From Candidatus Nitrosocosmicus oleophilus (GTDB taxonomy: Archaea; Thermoproteota; Nitrososphaeria; Nitrososphaerales; Nitrososphaeraceae), in the NCBI RefSeq assembly GCF_000802205.1, contig NZ_CP012850.1, positions 248,001 to 312,000 on the forward strand: 64,000 bases of DNA, in the 5' to 3' direction. The notes beneath the pieces are model-generated. The model made no database searches. It saw only the letters and a program-made list of their open reading frames with translations, and had not been told where the DNA came from. Both the position numbers and the translations under genes were made by a program. This document shows, one piece after another, positions 1-9,143 of the stretch (positions within the stretch are counted from its first letter, which is position 1; every line of letters begins with the position of its first letter).

Positions 1-2
1 CT

Positions 3-92
3 TTTCGGAACCTGTGGAAAATCAAAGGTCTGGACCCAGAGGTTTGTGACACAAATTTGACATTAAAAATGGATTTGACTATTGAAAAATAA
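3..92 (+). CDS. 3' end of a truncated gene, product unknown
   Basis: The third forward frame is open from the window edge to a TAA at 90-92 and reads as plausible protein, ending DLTIEK. The other two forward frames stop earlier. Only about 29 residues are visible (FRNLWKIKGLDPEVCD at the start), with no recognisable domain. It is probably the C-terminus of a gene that begins outside the window. The roughly 210 bases between it and the next gene are AT-rich and hold nothing else I recognise. Confidence 0.4.
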   Translation, partial: FRNLWKIKGLDPEVCDTNLTLKMDLTIEK

Positions 93-301
93 AATATTGT
101 TTATCCTTCTCCTATGAATCTAATATTTCATTCATTAAAGCTTTGAAAAGATGCAACATAATACTGAGTTATTTATATGTAGATTATTAATAGAATAACT
201 TTACTTTGCTTATTGATTACTGTTTTAAAATATTAGATATTGTAATGTATGTTAACAACAGTAATACTTATCTACGCTTAAATGCGAATAATTTGTAGAA
301 G

Positions 302-2044
302 TTGACAAGTAAATACAAAATTAATACTATCCTTGGTATATCTTTTATACTTATTACTTTGTTCGTTTTATATTCTCATTCCACTCCAAAACACATCTTA
401 AAGTTTTCATTTGCCTTTCAACACAATACAGAATCCAATAAAACACATGACTATATAAAACAGGGAGATCATGAGTATCAAACATTCAGAAACTTTCCAC
501 AAGCAATAGAATGGTATGATAAAGCTCTATCTATCGATAAAGACAATGTGGAAGCACTATCAAAAAAAGGAAATGCTTTATCATCAATGTATAACTTTCC
601 AGAAGCACTTGAATCAGAAAATAAAGCCTTGTCTATAGACCCTAATAGTGTTATTGCCTTATCCAATAAAGGCTGGACACTATATATGATGTGGAACTAT
701 TCAGAAGCTATAAAATACTTTGACAAGGCACTTCAAGTCAACCCCAATGATGTTTATACACTAACTGTCAAAGGTATTACTCTTAGTGATGCTGGCAACT
801 ATACTGACGCACTACAATTCTTTGACAAGGCTCTCTCGATAAATTCAACTTATGATTACGCACTTGATGAAAAAGCATATACATTAGATGTGATTGGTAA
901 CGATAGTGAAGCCATCAAAATGGTTGACAAGGCACTAAAAATTGATCCAAGTAATGCTTATTCTCTTTACATGAGGGGTCACATAATTAATGCTCTAGGT
1001 AACTATTCAGAAGCTATAAAATGGTTTGATAAAGCTCTAGCGATAAATCCCAATTATACCTCTGCTTTGGAGGAAAAAGGCCTTACATATGAAAATCAGG
1101 GTAACTATTCAGAAGCTATAAAATGGTTTGATAAAGCTCTAGCGATAAATCCCAACTATGCATATGCTTTTAATGATAATGCTAATACATTATTCGAGAA
1201 GGGTAACTATTCAGAAGCTATAAAATACTTTGACAAGGCACTTCAAGTCAACCCCAATGATGGCTATATACTAACTGCAAAAGGAAGTGTATTACGTGAT
1301 ATGGGTAACTATTCAGAAGCTATAAAATACTTTGACAAGGCACTTCAAGTCAACCCCAATGATGGCTATATACTAACTGCAAAAGGAAGTGTATTGCTTG
1401 CTCTGGGTAACTATTCAGAAGCTATAAAATACTTTGACAAGGCACTTCAAGTCAACCCCAATGCTTATTCCCATCTTAACACCATGGCATATAATTTGGC
1501 TATTTATTCTGATGACTATTCTAAATCGTTGGAATTAGTGAATAAAGCATTAGCAATTAGTCCAGATTATGTTCCTTCTATGGATACAAAAGCCTTTATA
1601 CTAAACCAAATGGGGAGATACAAAGAGGCAATAGAGTGGTATGATAAGGTATTGGAAAGAGAACCAAATTTTATATATTCACTAAACAACAAAGGTGTAG
1701 CATTAGCTAATTTGGGATATTATAAAGAAGCATTGTCATGGTATAATACTGCACTAAAACAGGTACCAGGGGACTTGGACATGATATCAAACACAGCAAG
1801 AATATTGGGATTCGAGCTTGAAAATTATACCGATGCACTAAATCTACTAAATTCTTATTTGAAAAAGGCGCCTGATCATAAGGGTTTATTATGCAATAAG
1901 GAACAAATTTTAGAAAAGATGGGGTATAAGGATGAAGCTATTTCCATCAAGAAAAAACTAATCGATCTTTATTCATCCAATTACAAATGCGGCTACTTCA
2001 AAAAGTCAAGTCTTAACTATGTTATGGGTGAACCATTTGTATGA
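302..2044 (+). CDS. membrane-anchored or secreted TPR repeat protein
   Basis: The 580-residue product starts at TTG and has one hydrophobic stretch at about residues 8-26 (a signal peptide or membrane anchor). The rest is about fourteen 34-residue tetratricopeptide repeats of the form NYSEAIKYFDKALQVNPN. TPR arrays are protein-binding scaffolds; an extracytoplasmic one suggests cell-surface complex assembly, but no partner is shown. Repeats near the C-terminus (about residue 400 on) are diverged, while those at about residues 233-402 are almost identical in DNA as well, which indicates recent tandem duplication. The last residues (KCGYFKKSS) lie outside the TPR pattern. The assignment to TPR is secure; the biological role is unknown. 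Confidence 0.85.
   Translation: MTSKYKINTILGISFILITLFVLYSHSTPKHILKFSFAFQHNTESNKTHDYIKQGDHEYQTFRNFPQAIEWYDKALSIDKDNVEALSKKGNALSSMYNFPEALESENKALSIDPNSVIALSNKGWTLYMMWNYSEAIKYFDKALQVNPNDVYTLTVKGITLSDAGNYTDALQFFDKALSINSTYDYALDEKAYTLDVIGNDSEAIKMVDKALKIDPSNAYSLYMRGHIINALGNYSEAIKWFDKALAINPNYTSALEEKGLTYENQGNYSEAIKWFDKALAINPNYAYAFNDNANTLFEKGNYSEAIKYFDKALQVNPNDGYILTAKGSVLRDMGNYSEAIKYFDKALQVNPNDGYILTAKGSVLLALGNYSEAIKYFDKALQVNPNAYSHLNTMAYNLAIYSDDYSKSLELVNKALAISPDYVPSMDTKAFILNQMGRYKEAIEWYDKVLEREPNFIYSLNNKGVALANLGYYKEALSWYNTALKQVPGDLDMISNTARILGFELENYTDALNLLNSYLKKAPDHKGLLCNKEQILEKMGYKDEAISIKKKLIDLYSSNYKCGYFKKSSLNYVMGEPFV
998..1507 (+). repeat. five tandem 102-bp units inside the TPR gene
   Basis: Units begin with GGTAACTATTCAGAAGC at 998, 1100, 1202, 1304 and 1406, exactly 102 bp (34 codons) apart. 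The first two units form one near-identical subtype and the last three another, so at least two duplication events occurred. Copy-number change here keeps the reading frame. Confidence 0.9.
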
Positions 2045-2193
2045 TGTTGGAATTAATCGAGTCTCAAAGTAAGTGAATTTAGACCTGACAAGCCGTTCTT
2101 ATTATTTTTGTATATTAAAATTATTACATTCCAAAATTTGGTCTTCAAGGAGTATTGCAAAATCAGCATTTTTTTGCCCGAGCTGAAAGATAG

Positions 2194-3609
2194 ATGAGAA
2201 ACATCTCACACGTGTTTCCTAAAAGCGATGGCCTTGCAATTTTTTTCCTTTGTTCCGTGCTTTCCTCTACTATTTTGGCCAGTGTACCCTCAATACATAC
2301 AGTCTTTTCAGTTTCGCCGCTGATTGTACGTCAGGAAATAATTGATGATCAGAATGATTGGCAACCCTGGAATATTAGAAATGGGTTGGATAGAGATATA
2401 AATATCGGCAATAACAATAGCAGTTCTTCAGGGAATCCTACATTAACAGAGTCGTATAGATGTAAAGATCATCCACTTCAATTTCCTAACATTCAATCGA
2501 TAAGTTATATGAGTGATGGAAATAAACTAAACGCTACTGTTTGGCTATCACAACCATTTAGCGAGTCCCTCTATAGTGATCTGCTCAGAAACGAAACTCT
2601 CTCGCCATCATTTAATTTCTCCGCAAATACTTCTGCCCCTGCTTCTACATCTGACGACTTATTACTTGATTCGTTGTCTTCTTCCTCTTCACCAAGAATC
2701 ATACAATTTGTAATGGTTATAGATATACTATCTGTCTTTGACAAGGGGATTGATTATACAGTAGAATTGTCTAGTCCAACCGAACCAGAAAATCCTCATT
2801 GGACTCAAAATGTTTATGAGATTTCTGCCTTTGGAAATAAAAAACTAATTCAAACCAAATCATTTGATTCATTTCCATTTGATGATAAGGACTTTGTAGA
2901 TTTTTCAATTGATTTAAACTCGATAGGAAATCCAGACAAATACAAATTATTATTTTATATTGCAGATTTATATCCTGTTGATGGTAATTATTGTAGACAA
3001 ATAGATACTTCAAATTGGTCACTTATACCAACACCAAAATTTACAATCATACCATCCACATCTAATGTAATCATGGAATCAAATGAAGTAAAGGATATCT
3101 TAGTAAACATCAATACAAATTCTGCCTTGGTGTCAAAAGCCGTTCTTGGAGTTAACTATACTGACACAAGCAATAATACCACAAAAGACAAAAAGGCAGA
3201 CGGATTAATTGTCAAATTTGTTCCAAATAATACAACCATCTCACCTTACCTAAATAATAGCGTAATATTGCATATTACTACACCATCTGAGAATGACTTT
3301 ACAAACGGTGCATCAAGACAGATACCAATACAAATATTAGCAAATATATCATTTCCCCAAACAATAACAAATCGAGGAGGTGATACCTACTATAATAATA
3401 AAACTATTAGTATGTTGGAGTCCTCAGATCTCACGTTAACAATTTTACCACCATTATCATTTAATGAACAATTAGAAAATTTTACAAAGTCTATTCAGCC
3501 AATTGGAGAACTATGGGGGGTTATAACTACAATCGGACTGGGACTAAGCGGCTTTATGGCTTTTCTATATAGACAACGCAAAAAGGAGAAAAAATCAGAG
3601 GGACGCTGA
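2194..3609 (+). CDS. surface protein with N-terminal signal and C-terminal membrane anchor, unknown function
   Basis: The 471-residue product has a hydrophobic N-terminus (about residues 12-35), a long Asn/Ser/Thr-rich region with many N-glycosylation sequons, and a single C-terminal membrane segment (about residues 437-460) followed by the basic stretch RQRKKEKK. This topology places the bulk outside the cell. I do not recognise a family. The annotated stop TGA at 3607-3609 appears premature: in the +1 frame an acidic tail continues to 3721. Removing one A from the A6 run just upstream (about 3590-3595) joins the two, giving a cytoplasmic tail of about 40 more residues. Confidence 0.65.
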   Translation: MRNISHVFPKSDGLAIFFLCSVLSSTILASVPSIHTVFSVSPLIVRQEIIDDQNDWQPWNIRNGLDRDINIGNNNSSSSGNPTLTESYRCKDHPLQFPNIQSISYMSDGNKLNATVWLSQPFSESLYSDLLRNETLSPSFNFSANTSAPASTSDDLLLDSLSSSSSPRIIQFVMVIDILSVFDKGIDYTVELSSPTEPENPHWTQNVYEISAFGNKKLIQTKSFDSFPFDDKDFVDFSIDLNSIGNPDKYKLLFYIADLYPVDGNYCRQIDTSNWSLIPTPKFTIIPSTSNVIMESNEVKDILVNINTNSALVSKAVLGVNYTDTSNNTTKDKKADGLIVKFVPNNTTISPYLNNSVILHITTPSENDFTNGASRQIPIQILANISFPQTITNRGGDTYYNNKTISMLESSDLTLTILPPLSFNEQLENFTKSIQPIGELWGVITTIGLGLSGFMAFLYRQRKKEKKSEGR

Positions 3610-3721
3610 AACTACGGGTATTTCTAATGTTTCATCCCCAGAAGAATATTTTCAAATAGCCAAAAATAATGATAATTTGCAAGATAATGACTCTGATAAT
3701 ATAACAAAAATAATGGATTAA
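3602..3721 (+). other. out-of-frame continuation of the preceding gene
   Basis: Frame +1 reads DAETTGISNVSSPEEYFQ and then an Asp/Asn-rich stretch to TAA at 3719-3721. The composition is protein-like and would extend the C-terminal tail of the preceding surface protein if one A of the A6 run were absent. The following 400 bases up to the dispersed element at 4118 show no gene. Confidence 0.5.
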
Positions 3722-4117
3722 AAGAAAAAATATCAAATAGTACATTCATGGAAGAAGAAAGGAATAAAATGACATATTCTTGTGAATTTGTAATTTCAAA
3801 TCCGATATTCATCAACTGTACGAGACATTGTTTGTCAAATCATCTCGGTAAGCTTTCCCTATTTTAAAATTCAACTCTAACTACAACAATGGACTCAAAA
3901 TGTATCTATTATTAAACCCATTGTGTTCATACTAAATACCCTGTGTAATAGAATCAAGATACACATATTATTTCAGTATCAATTTTTCTGTATATCACAT
4001 ATAGAATCAGATGAATATCATAACCACATTCAACAGAATTGGATTTAACGCTTTTCAGATATGGATTTCCATCTAAAAAAATGCTCAATTAGGTCAAGGA
4101 AAGCATTACCATTGATA

Positions 4118-4180
4118 GTATCAGTTAGTTTGGGCGCGTGGGGTTTCATGCTGATATCGGTTCTTTAAAAGAGATTCTAC
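4118..4180 (+). repeat. dispersed GGGCGCGTGGGG element, type III 3' module
   Basis: Contains GTATCAGTTAGTTTGGGCGC followed by GTGGGG, then the hairpin-forming CTGATATCGG and a GATTCTAC end. It lies between two + strand genes. Confidence 0.8.
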
Positions 4181-4297
4181 ATATTAATAAAAACAATAGT
4201 ATAATAACATTGATGTTTTATCTCAATTACTAATTGATACTCATCATCCAATAATTGTAGATATAATCTTTATATTCATTACTTCTTGACCTAGGTT

Positions 4298-4825
4298 ATG
4301 CAAATTAAGTTCAGCGTAGCTCTTTTGGTTGAAGTCCTTGTAGTTATGGGGGGTCTAATTTTTTGTGCGTCAGTGTCAACAGCAATCGCACAGTCAAACT
4401 ACACCATTAATGTTGCAAAAACTACAGAAGGCGATTTTACCGTTACCGATGGAGCTAGTTATGTAGGACCGTACTTTGATACAACATATACGATGACTGG
4501 CACAGCAACTGATTTTATCAAAGCCAAAGATGTGTTAGTGGCGTCAATACTTGATGATTTCAGTAAATCTCCCACTATTGGGTACATACAAATGAACAGT
4601 ACAGTTACTCAGACTAATGATAATGCAACTGGGCTTGCTAATCCATTTGTAAGCAAAGAACAGGTGGATGAGAAGGTAAAATCAGTGCTCTCCTATGCAT
4701 TAGACAAGATTGAGCACCCAGTAGGAATCACGCCCAATATAGGTGATGCAAGACAGATCAAATGTGTATTTGGCAACGTATTAGACGACTTTTGGTGTGA
4801 TATTCCGACATTTATGATTAGGTGA
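4298..4825 (+). CDS. small secreted protein, unknown function
   Basis: The 175-residue product starts at ATG with a clear signal peptide (hydrophobic about residues 8-30, probable cleavage after AIAQ). The mature part is about 145 residues, begins SNYTINVAKTTEG and contains two cysteines near the C-terminus (KCVFGN and FWCDIP) that could form a disulfide. I recognise no family. It has dispersed elements on both sides and no operon partner. Confidence 0.7.
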   Translation: MQIKFSVALLVEVLVVMGGLIFCASVSTAIAQSNYTINVAKTTEGDFTVTDGASYVGPYFDTTYTMTGTATDFIKAKDVLVASILDDFSKSPTIGYIQMNSTVTQTNDNATGLANPFVSKEQVDEKVKSVLSYALDKIEHPVGITPNIGDARQIKCVFGNVLDDFWCDIPTFMIR

Positions 4826-4920
4826 AGGAATTACAAAAAAACATGTAATCTTTTAAACCCTTACATTTATTTTTTTAGTACTTGTACATTATTGCATTCT
4901 AGAATCTTAAATGGACTAAT

Positions 4921-4978
4921 TATCAGTAACAGTCTGGGCGCATGGGGATTAAGTTCCTTGTGGTAGTATGGTTTTAAT
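4921..4978 (+). repeat. dispersed element, type I 3' module
   Basis: Reads CAGTCTGGGCGCATGGGG then ATTAAGTTCC and GGTAGTATGGTTTTAATGC. It sits in the convergent gap between a + gene and a - gene. Confidence 0.8.
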
Positions 4979-5067
4979 GCAAACTTTAGATTCGTTGAAT
5001 GAATATTTGCGTACAGTTTCCTTAAATTGGTATGTATATCAATTTATGGTAGGATAGGATTGAGAGA

Positions 5068-5328
5068 TTAAAAAAGTTTTTTTCTAATTTTCGCAGTCCA
5101 TTTTGATTCATATTTTTCTAGTGGATTGGTTTTCTCATCTTTTAGATACTCTGGGTAAAGATTCTCAAACTCTTTTAAGGAATCAGACCAAGTCTTTGAG
5201 ATTTCATTGAATGATTGAGTAAATAGATCGGAGGAGTCACCGTCGCCTTTAGCATCATCGGAAATATTCAGTATTTGTATTAGAAGATCTTCTTTTTCCT
5301 TTTTTGTCATTTTGTCAAAATCCTTCAT
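5068..5328 (-). CDS. small charged hypothetical protein
   Basis: The 86-residue product has no signal or membrane segment. It is rich in Lys, Asp and Glu and probably helical (starts MKDFDKMTKKEKEDLLIQIL). Reasonable codon use and a clear ATG support it being real. No family is recognised; it is probably cytoplasmic. Confidence 0.55.
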   Translation of the reverse strand: MKDFDKMTKKEKEDLLIQILNISDDAKGDGDSSDLFTQSFNEISKTWSDSLKEFENLYPEYLKDEKTNPLEKYESKWTAKIRKKLF

Positions 5329-5395
5329 ATATAATATCTGTTTATTGGTCTAAAAAAAGAATAATAGTTAAACTCATTCTCACATTTTGTCAATT

Positions 5396-5593
5396 CTATT
5401 TGCTCCGATTATGAGAATTCAAGTTGATTATCTCTTCAATATTTTGGTCAAAGTTTTCTTTTCCACCGATTGAACCAGGAGTCAAATTGTAAAAGATTTT
5501 ATCAATTTCATCTAAGCTAAGTAGTTCTTGATTTACATTGACAATGGGTGCAACAATTAATGAGAGGATACAAGCAAACATTACATATTGCAT
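5396..5593 (-). CDS. very small secreted or membrane-anchored protein
   Basis: The 65-residue product begins MQYVMFACILSLIVAPIVNV, a short hydrophobic signal or anchor, followed by about 40 polar residues. It lies 67 bases upstream of the small charged gene on the same strand and could share its transcript. Function unknown. Confidence 0.45.
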   Translation of the reverse strand: MQYVMFACILSLIVAPIVNVNQELLSLDEIDKIFYNLTPGSIGGKENFDQNIEEIINLNSHNRSK

Positions 5594-5782
5594 GTATATG
5601 GTTTGGTAGAATAGATTAAATAGCTAGAAAGCAAAAGTTTGAGACAAATATACTTGAAATTTTGAATTAGACCCAAATCTATTCAAAAGATCTTGATCAT
5701 GTATAGGAACAATTTATTATAAGAGAGGTTAATGTCTCTTCTATACTGTTATCTTCAAAATCTAATAAAAATTGTAAGACAT

Positions 5783-5830
5783 ATTGATAGGTGCGTGGGG
5801 GTTAAGTTCCCTGGGGTAATAGGGTTCTGT
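5783..5830 (+). repeat. dispersed element, type I, diverged left side
   Basis: Reads GGTGCGTGGGGGTTAAGTTCCC then GGGGTAATAGGGTTC; the usual GTTTGGGC part is degraded. It lies in the divergent gap before the gene at 5844/6067. Confidence 0.7.
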
Positions 5831-5843
5831 GAAATAACTAATT

Positions 5844-6059
5844 TTGAAATTGATTGTTGATGCGGATTTCTTGCCCAAGTTACTAATTAACATACTAACT
5901 AGTATCTTAATGAGTGCTATTTGCATAGGGCTGATAGGTCAGTTTTCCTTTCATACATCAATGCCAATAGCACATTCACCATTATATAAGAATAACCAAA
6001 TAGAGTTTTTTCTTGTTAATCATCTATATCAGTGGACTTTATATATAAGAATTCAATGA
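5844..6059 (+). CDS. possible 71-residue membrane peptide
   Basis: Open from TTG at 5844 to a stop 7 bases before the next start. It has a hydrophobic stretch at residues 12-33 and then a polar tail. The low-complexity AT-rich tail and non-ATG start make it uncertain; it may simply be leader sequence of the following gene. Confidence 0.25.
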   Translation: MKLIVDADFLPKLLINILTSILMSAICIGLIGQFSFHTSMPIAHSPLYKNNQIEFFLVNHLYQWTLYIRIQ

Positions 6060-6066
6060 ATACTAC

Positions 6067-6660
6067 GTGGAAAAGGTCAAAATACTAATAGTAGTTCTTA
6101 CTTTGTCGATTTTTGGCGTAATAATTAGTTCAGCTGGGTATGCAATACCATTCGTTCAGGCTACATCTAGTGACGGTAATAATAATGCACAAACCTTCAG
6201 TGACGATGTACCACCTTCAGGTGACGGTAATAATAATGCACAAACCTTTGAGGGGGAGCTATTACCGCAGCTATCGCCTTCTAATGAGAAGGTAATACAA
6301 TTTGAAGATACTCCCACAAAAACAATAGCTCAATCTGACAACCTTCAGAATCCATCAATACAAGCCGATTTGAATCAGTCAGTTCTTTCGTCCCAAAAAG
6401 ACGTGCCAGATTTACAACAATCAAATCCAAAACAATCAAAAGAAAAACATGATTATATTTTTGAGCTCCCAAATGGGGAAGGTTGCTATTGGCAAACCAG
6501 TATAGTCAGTGACGCAAAATGGGTAAGTTGTACCACTAAAGAAGCAGATGCTGCGTACAAAAAACAAGAAGCCGCTAAGAGGCCGATTGAAGTTGAAGAT
6601 GACAGGGCAAGACATTCGCTTCAGGAATTTGGTAACGTTTTACCTCCAACACAGAAATAG
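6067..6660 (+). CDS. secreted low-complexity protein with C-terminal Trp/Cys domain
   Basis: The 197-residue product starts at GTG and has a signal peptide (hydrophobic residues about 5-30, cleavage likely after FVQA). Next comes a duplicated 17-residue unit containing GDGNNNAQTF; the DNA copies are 51 bp apart, at about 6171 and 6222. After a Gln/Ser-rich linker, the C-terminal part (about residues 127-165) contains GEGCYWQTS and WVSCTT, a possible disulfide pair. Secreted; function unknown. Confidence 0.6.
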   Translation: MEKVKILIVVLTLSIFGVIISSAGYAIPFVQATSSDGNNNAQTFSDDVPPSGDGNNNAQTFEGELLPQLSPSNEKVIQFEDTPTKTIAQSDNLQNPSIQADLNQSVLSSQKDVPDLQQSNPKQSKEKHDYIFELPNGEGCYWQTSIVSDAKWVSCTTKEADAAYKKQEAAKRPIEVEDDRARHSLQEFGNVLPPTQK

Positions 6661-7199
6661 ACTTGTATTAACTACTCCTTGTCAGAGGTATCATAGACCG
6701 TCCGTTCAACAGCGGCAGGTCTGTAGTATCATATCACATGTCACGGATCTAGAATTACCATTATTTATGATTATCTGTTTAGTTATTCTTATTCATAAAG
6801 TCTTAATAATTCCTTATTATATTAGCATTAGAATTATTATTGAGAAAGTATTTTTTAGATTTTGAAAAGTTGTTATTAAAAAATACAAAGATCATGATAT
6901 TATTGGAACAATTATTAGCATCACATCGAAAAAAGAACTAACCAAAAGACTCAATTTTGTTAGAGATTAAGTAATGGTAAGCAAGTCTTAAGGAGCAATC
7001 AACCTAAATGACCGAGAACATATAACGATATACGCTCGATAGATTCGCTAGTTTGGTTCAGTAGCCTATCATATAGCAGTTTTAGAATTAGATAGTGTAA
7101 TCTGAAACTAGTAGGATATATAACACTTAATGGCATAATGAATTCTTTCACATGAGAGGTAAATTAATGCTTAATTTTTGATAGCTTATGTATATCGAT
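6661..7199. other. gap without recognised gene
   Basis: About 540 AT-rich bases before the next dispersed element. I read both strands and found no convincing coding sequence, RNA gene or repeat. Confidence 0.5.
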
Positions 7200-7255
7200 T
7201 AGTAACAGTCTGGGCGCGTGGGGATTAAGTTCCCGGTGGTAATGGGGTTCAACTA
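7200..7255 (+). repeat. dispersed element, type I 3' module
   Basis: A near-consensus copy: AACAGTCTGGGCGCGTGGGG followed by ATTAAGTTCCC and GGTAATGGGGTTC. It lies between two + strand genes. Confidence 0.85.
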
Positions 7256-7456
7256 CTAATGAAAGATTTCATGTATTATTCACTATTGTGATAAGAAGAC
7301 TTAGTGTTTTGTGTGATATCAGTAGATCTATTATCAGATCAATGTCACATGTAATTCAGAATTATACTCTTAATTTGCACATTTTGTGTTGATACAGCTA
7401 AGTATACTTTTGTTCCCTTATCCGTTTTTATACTCCAAGAAATAATACTATTAGTC

Positions 7457-7846
7457 ATGAGCATATCTAATTTAACTGACGCAAGTATTGTTTCACATAT
7501 TATCTACAGGGTACCCAAAAAGAATCATAACGCAATGTTGTGAATATGCAAAGAGGCCTATGATATGTTCAAACAATACGGTATTTTACACTATGACGCC
7601 TTCAAGCTTAACAACTCAGACGTACCAATGGAAGGGTTTGCAAATATTGCTAGTATCGTTTCTGCCAATATAGATGAGGAAGTTTGGATTGAGTCGATTT
7701 ATTATAAAGATCGCCAACACATGAATGAAGTAATGGCAAAGATGGAAAAAGACGAAAAAGCTGGCCAAATGATGAAACAATCAATGGATCTATTGCCTCC
7801 GGGTGCAAAGTTTATCGTCGGCGATTTTGAACGTCTGAGTGTCTAG
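7457..7846 (+). pseudogene. DUF1428 family protein interrupted by an in-frame TGA
   Basis: A continuous frame from ATG 7457 to the stop at 7844-7846 matches the DUF1428 pattern (IYRVPKKNHNAML near the start; EEVWIESIYYKDRQHMNEVM in the middle; a GDFERL end). One TGA at 7541-7543, at codon 29, breaks it. The part after the stop can start at ATG 7565 and gives a 93-residue fragment lacking the first strand. DUF1428 proteins are small dimeric alpha/beta-barrel folds with no established activity. A C-to-T change (CGA to TGA) is the simplest cause. There is no sign of selenocysteine machinery, so recoding is unlikely. Confidence 0.7.
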
Positions 7847-8017
7847 ATATGAGGTAGTCGAGTAGTAACTTTCCTTTTGGAAGTCCCCTAGAAATTTTTT
7901 CTCTCATTTTTTATTTTGTTTAATGCTGTTTTTTATCTAACTAATTTATCTACCTTGTCCCAATTGCACTAGCCTTAACTATCCATATTTAAAGAATCAA
8001 TATCATTACTATGCATA

Positions 8018-8069
8018 GTATCATTTAGTCTGGGCGCGTGGGGATACGGTTCAAGGTTGAATCCAATCC
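8018..8069 (+). repeat. dispersed element, type II 3' module
   Basis: GTATCATTTAGTCTGGGCGC then GTGGGGATACGGTTCAAGG and TTGAATCCAATCC. It lies between two + strand genes. Confidence 0.85.
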
Positions 8070-8354
8070 ATTCATATGACAATGTTCTCTCATAATCCAG
8101 TATGGAACTATATTATTTGGCACTTTATGAGATAGGACTATTCAATCACTTATTGATTATATCATTGATGCTTCAATTCAAATCTCAACAACTGATATGT
8201 TTGTAGCCGTATTAAATCTTCAAAGAATCAATAATTATCACCTTTTTAAGAATCTCTAAAGTTTATGAGTATTTGAAAGGCAGAAGATCCGGAGACTGTT
8301 ATAGACCCGGTCAAATCCAATACACTAAGATTATATCTTTGGATTGTTAAATAA

Positions 8355-8870
8355 ATGATATTGATTGAAAGTGATTCCAAAATACAAACTAAGAATAATA
8401 ATATTGACATGAATCATGAAGATTTTTATCCAAAATATGATTTAGATGGGATTACATTCAAGACTATAGTGTCTGGAGACAAAACCCGGAATGAATATTC
8501 AATAATAGAAATTATATTCCCCGAAGGCGATGATGAGAAAGAAATCCCCCTGCATATACAGAGCCAGGAAATCGTAATAGTTTGTGTAGTTCATGGTGAT
8601 TTCGAAATTGTCTATGGTAAGCAAAATATTAATGGAATTGCAGGAACAGTTTTAAAATTAGAAAAAGATATTCCAAGGTCTTTTAAAAAGAATGGTAATT
8701 CATATGGAAAATTGCTGGTGACTTATCTACCTGCAGGATTTGAAAATTTCTTTAGAGAAATAGCATCATGTAATATTGAGGATCTTAAGAAGAACGGAAT
8801 TGAGGATCCTATTTTGATTCAATTATTAGAAAAAAACTACGGGGCCAAGGTTTTATTTGAAAAACCCTAA
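8355..8870 (+). CDS. cupin-fold protein
   Basis: The 171-residue soluble product has a predicted beta-rich core at residues about 50-125. It includes PLHIQSQEIVIVCVVHGDFE and an AGTVLKLEKDIPRSF stretch typical of a single-domain cupin. The usual metal-binding histidine pattern is incomplete (PLHIQSQEIV keeps one His and one Glu), so the substrate and even enzymatic activity are uncertain. The last 45 residues are helical and may make an accessory dimerisation element. Confidence 0.55.
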   Translation: MILIESDSKIQTKNNNIDMNHEDFYPKYDLDGITFKTIVSGDKTRNEYSIIEIIFPEGDDEKEIPLHIQSQEIVIVCVVHGDFEIVYGKQNINGIAGTVLKLEKDIPRSFKKNGNSYGKLLVTYLPAGFENFFREIASCNIEDLKKNGIEDPILIQLLEKNYGAKVLFEKP

Positions 8871-9143
8871 GCAGTTCGATTATAACTTTGATATCAAATA
8901 AACAGATTTAAAAAAATTAGTTAAAAAGATATTATAGAATTTAAAATTCTTTAACTAAGCAAAACCCAGGATAATATTATTATACAATATCAGGTCATTG
9001 TCCATAGTGCCTTTGATAACTGTCATACCAGGTTTTAGCATTTCTTAAGAGAATATTGGACACTGTTGGCCAATTTTTTGTAAAAGATGCTGTTATCTGA
9101 TTAATTACAAAACAATAGATTTAGAAATAAATCACTGCGATCT

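Noticed and set aside
7541-7543. Selenocysteine or other recoding at TGA in the DUF1428 gene
   Set aside because: No selenocysteine insertion element or family precedent; a plain nonsense change explains it.
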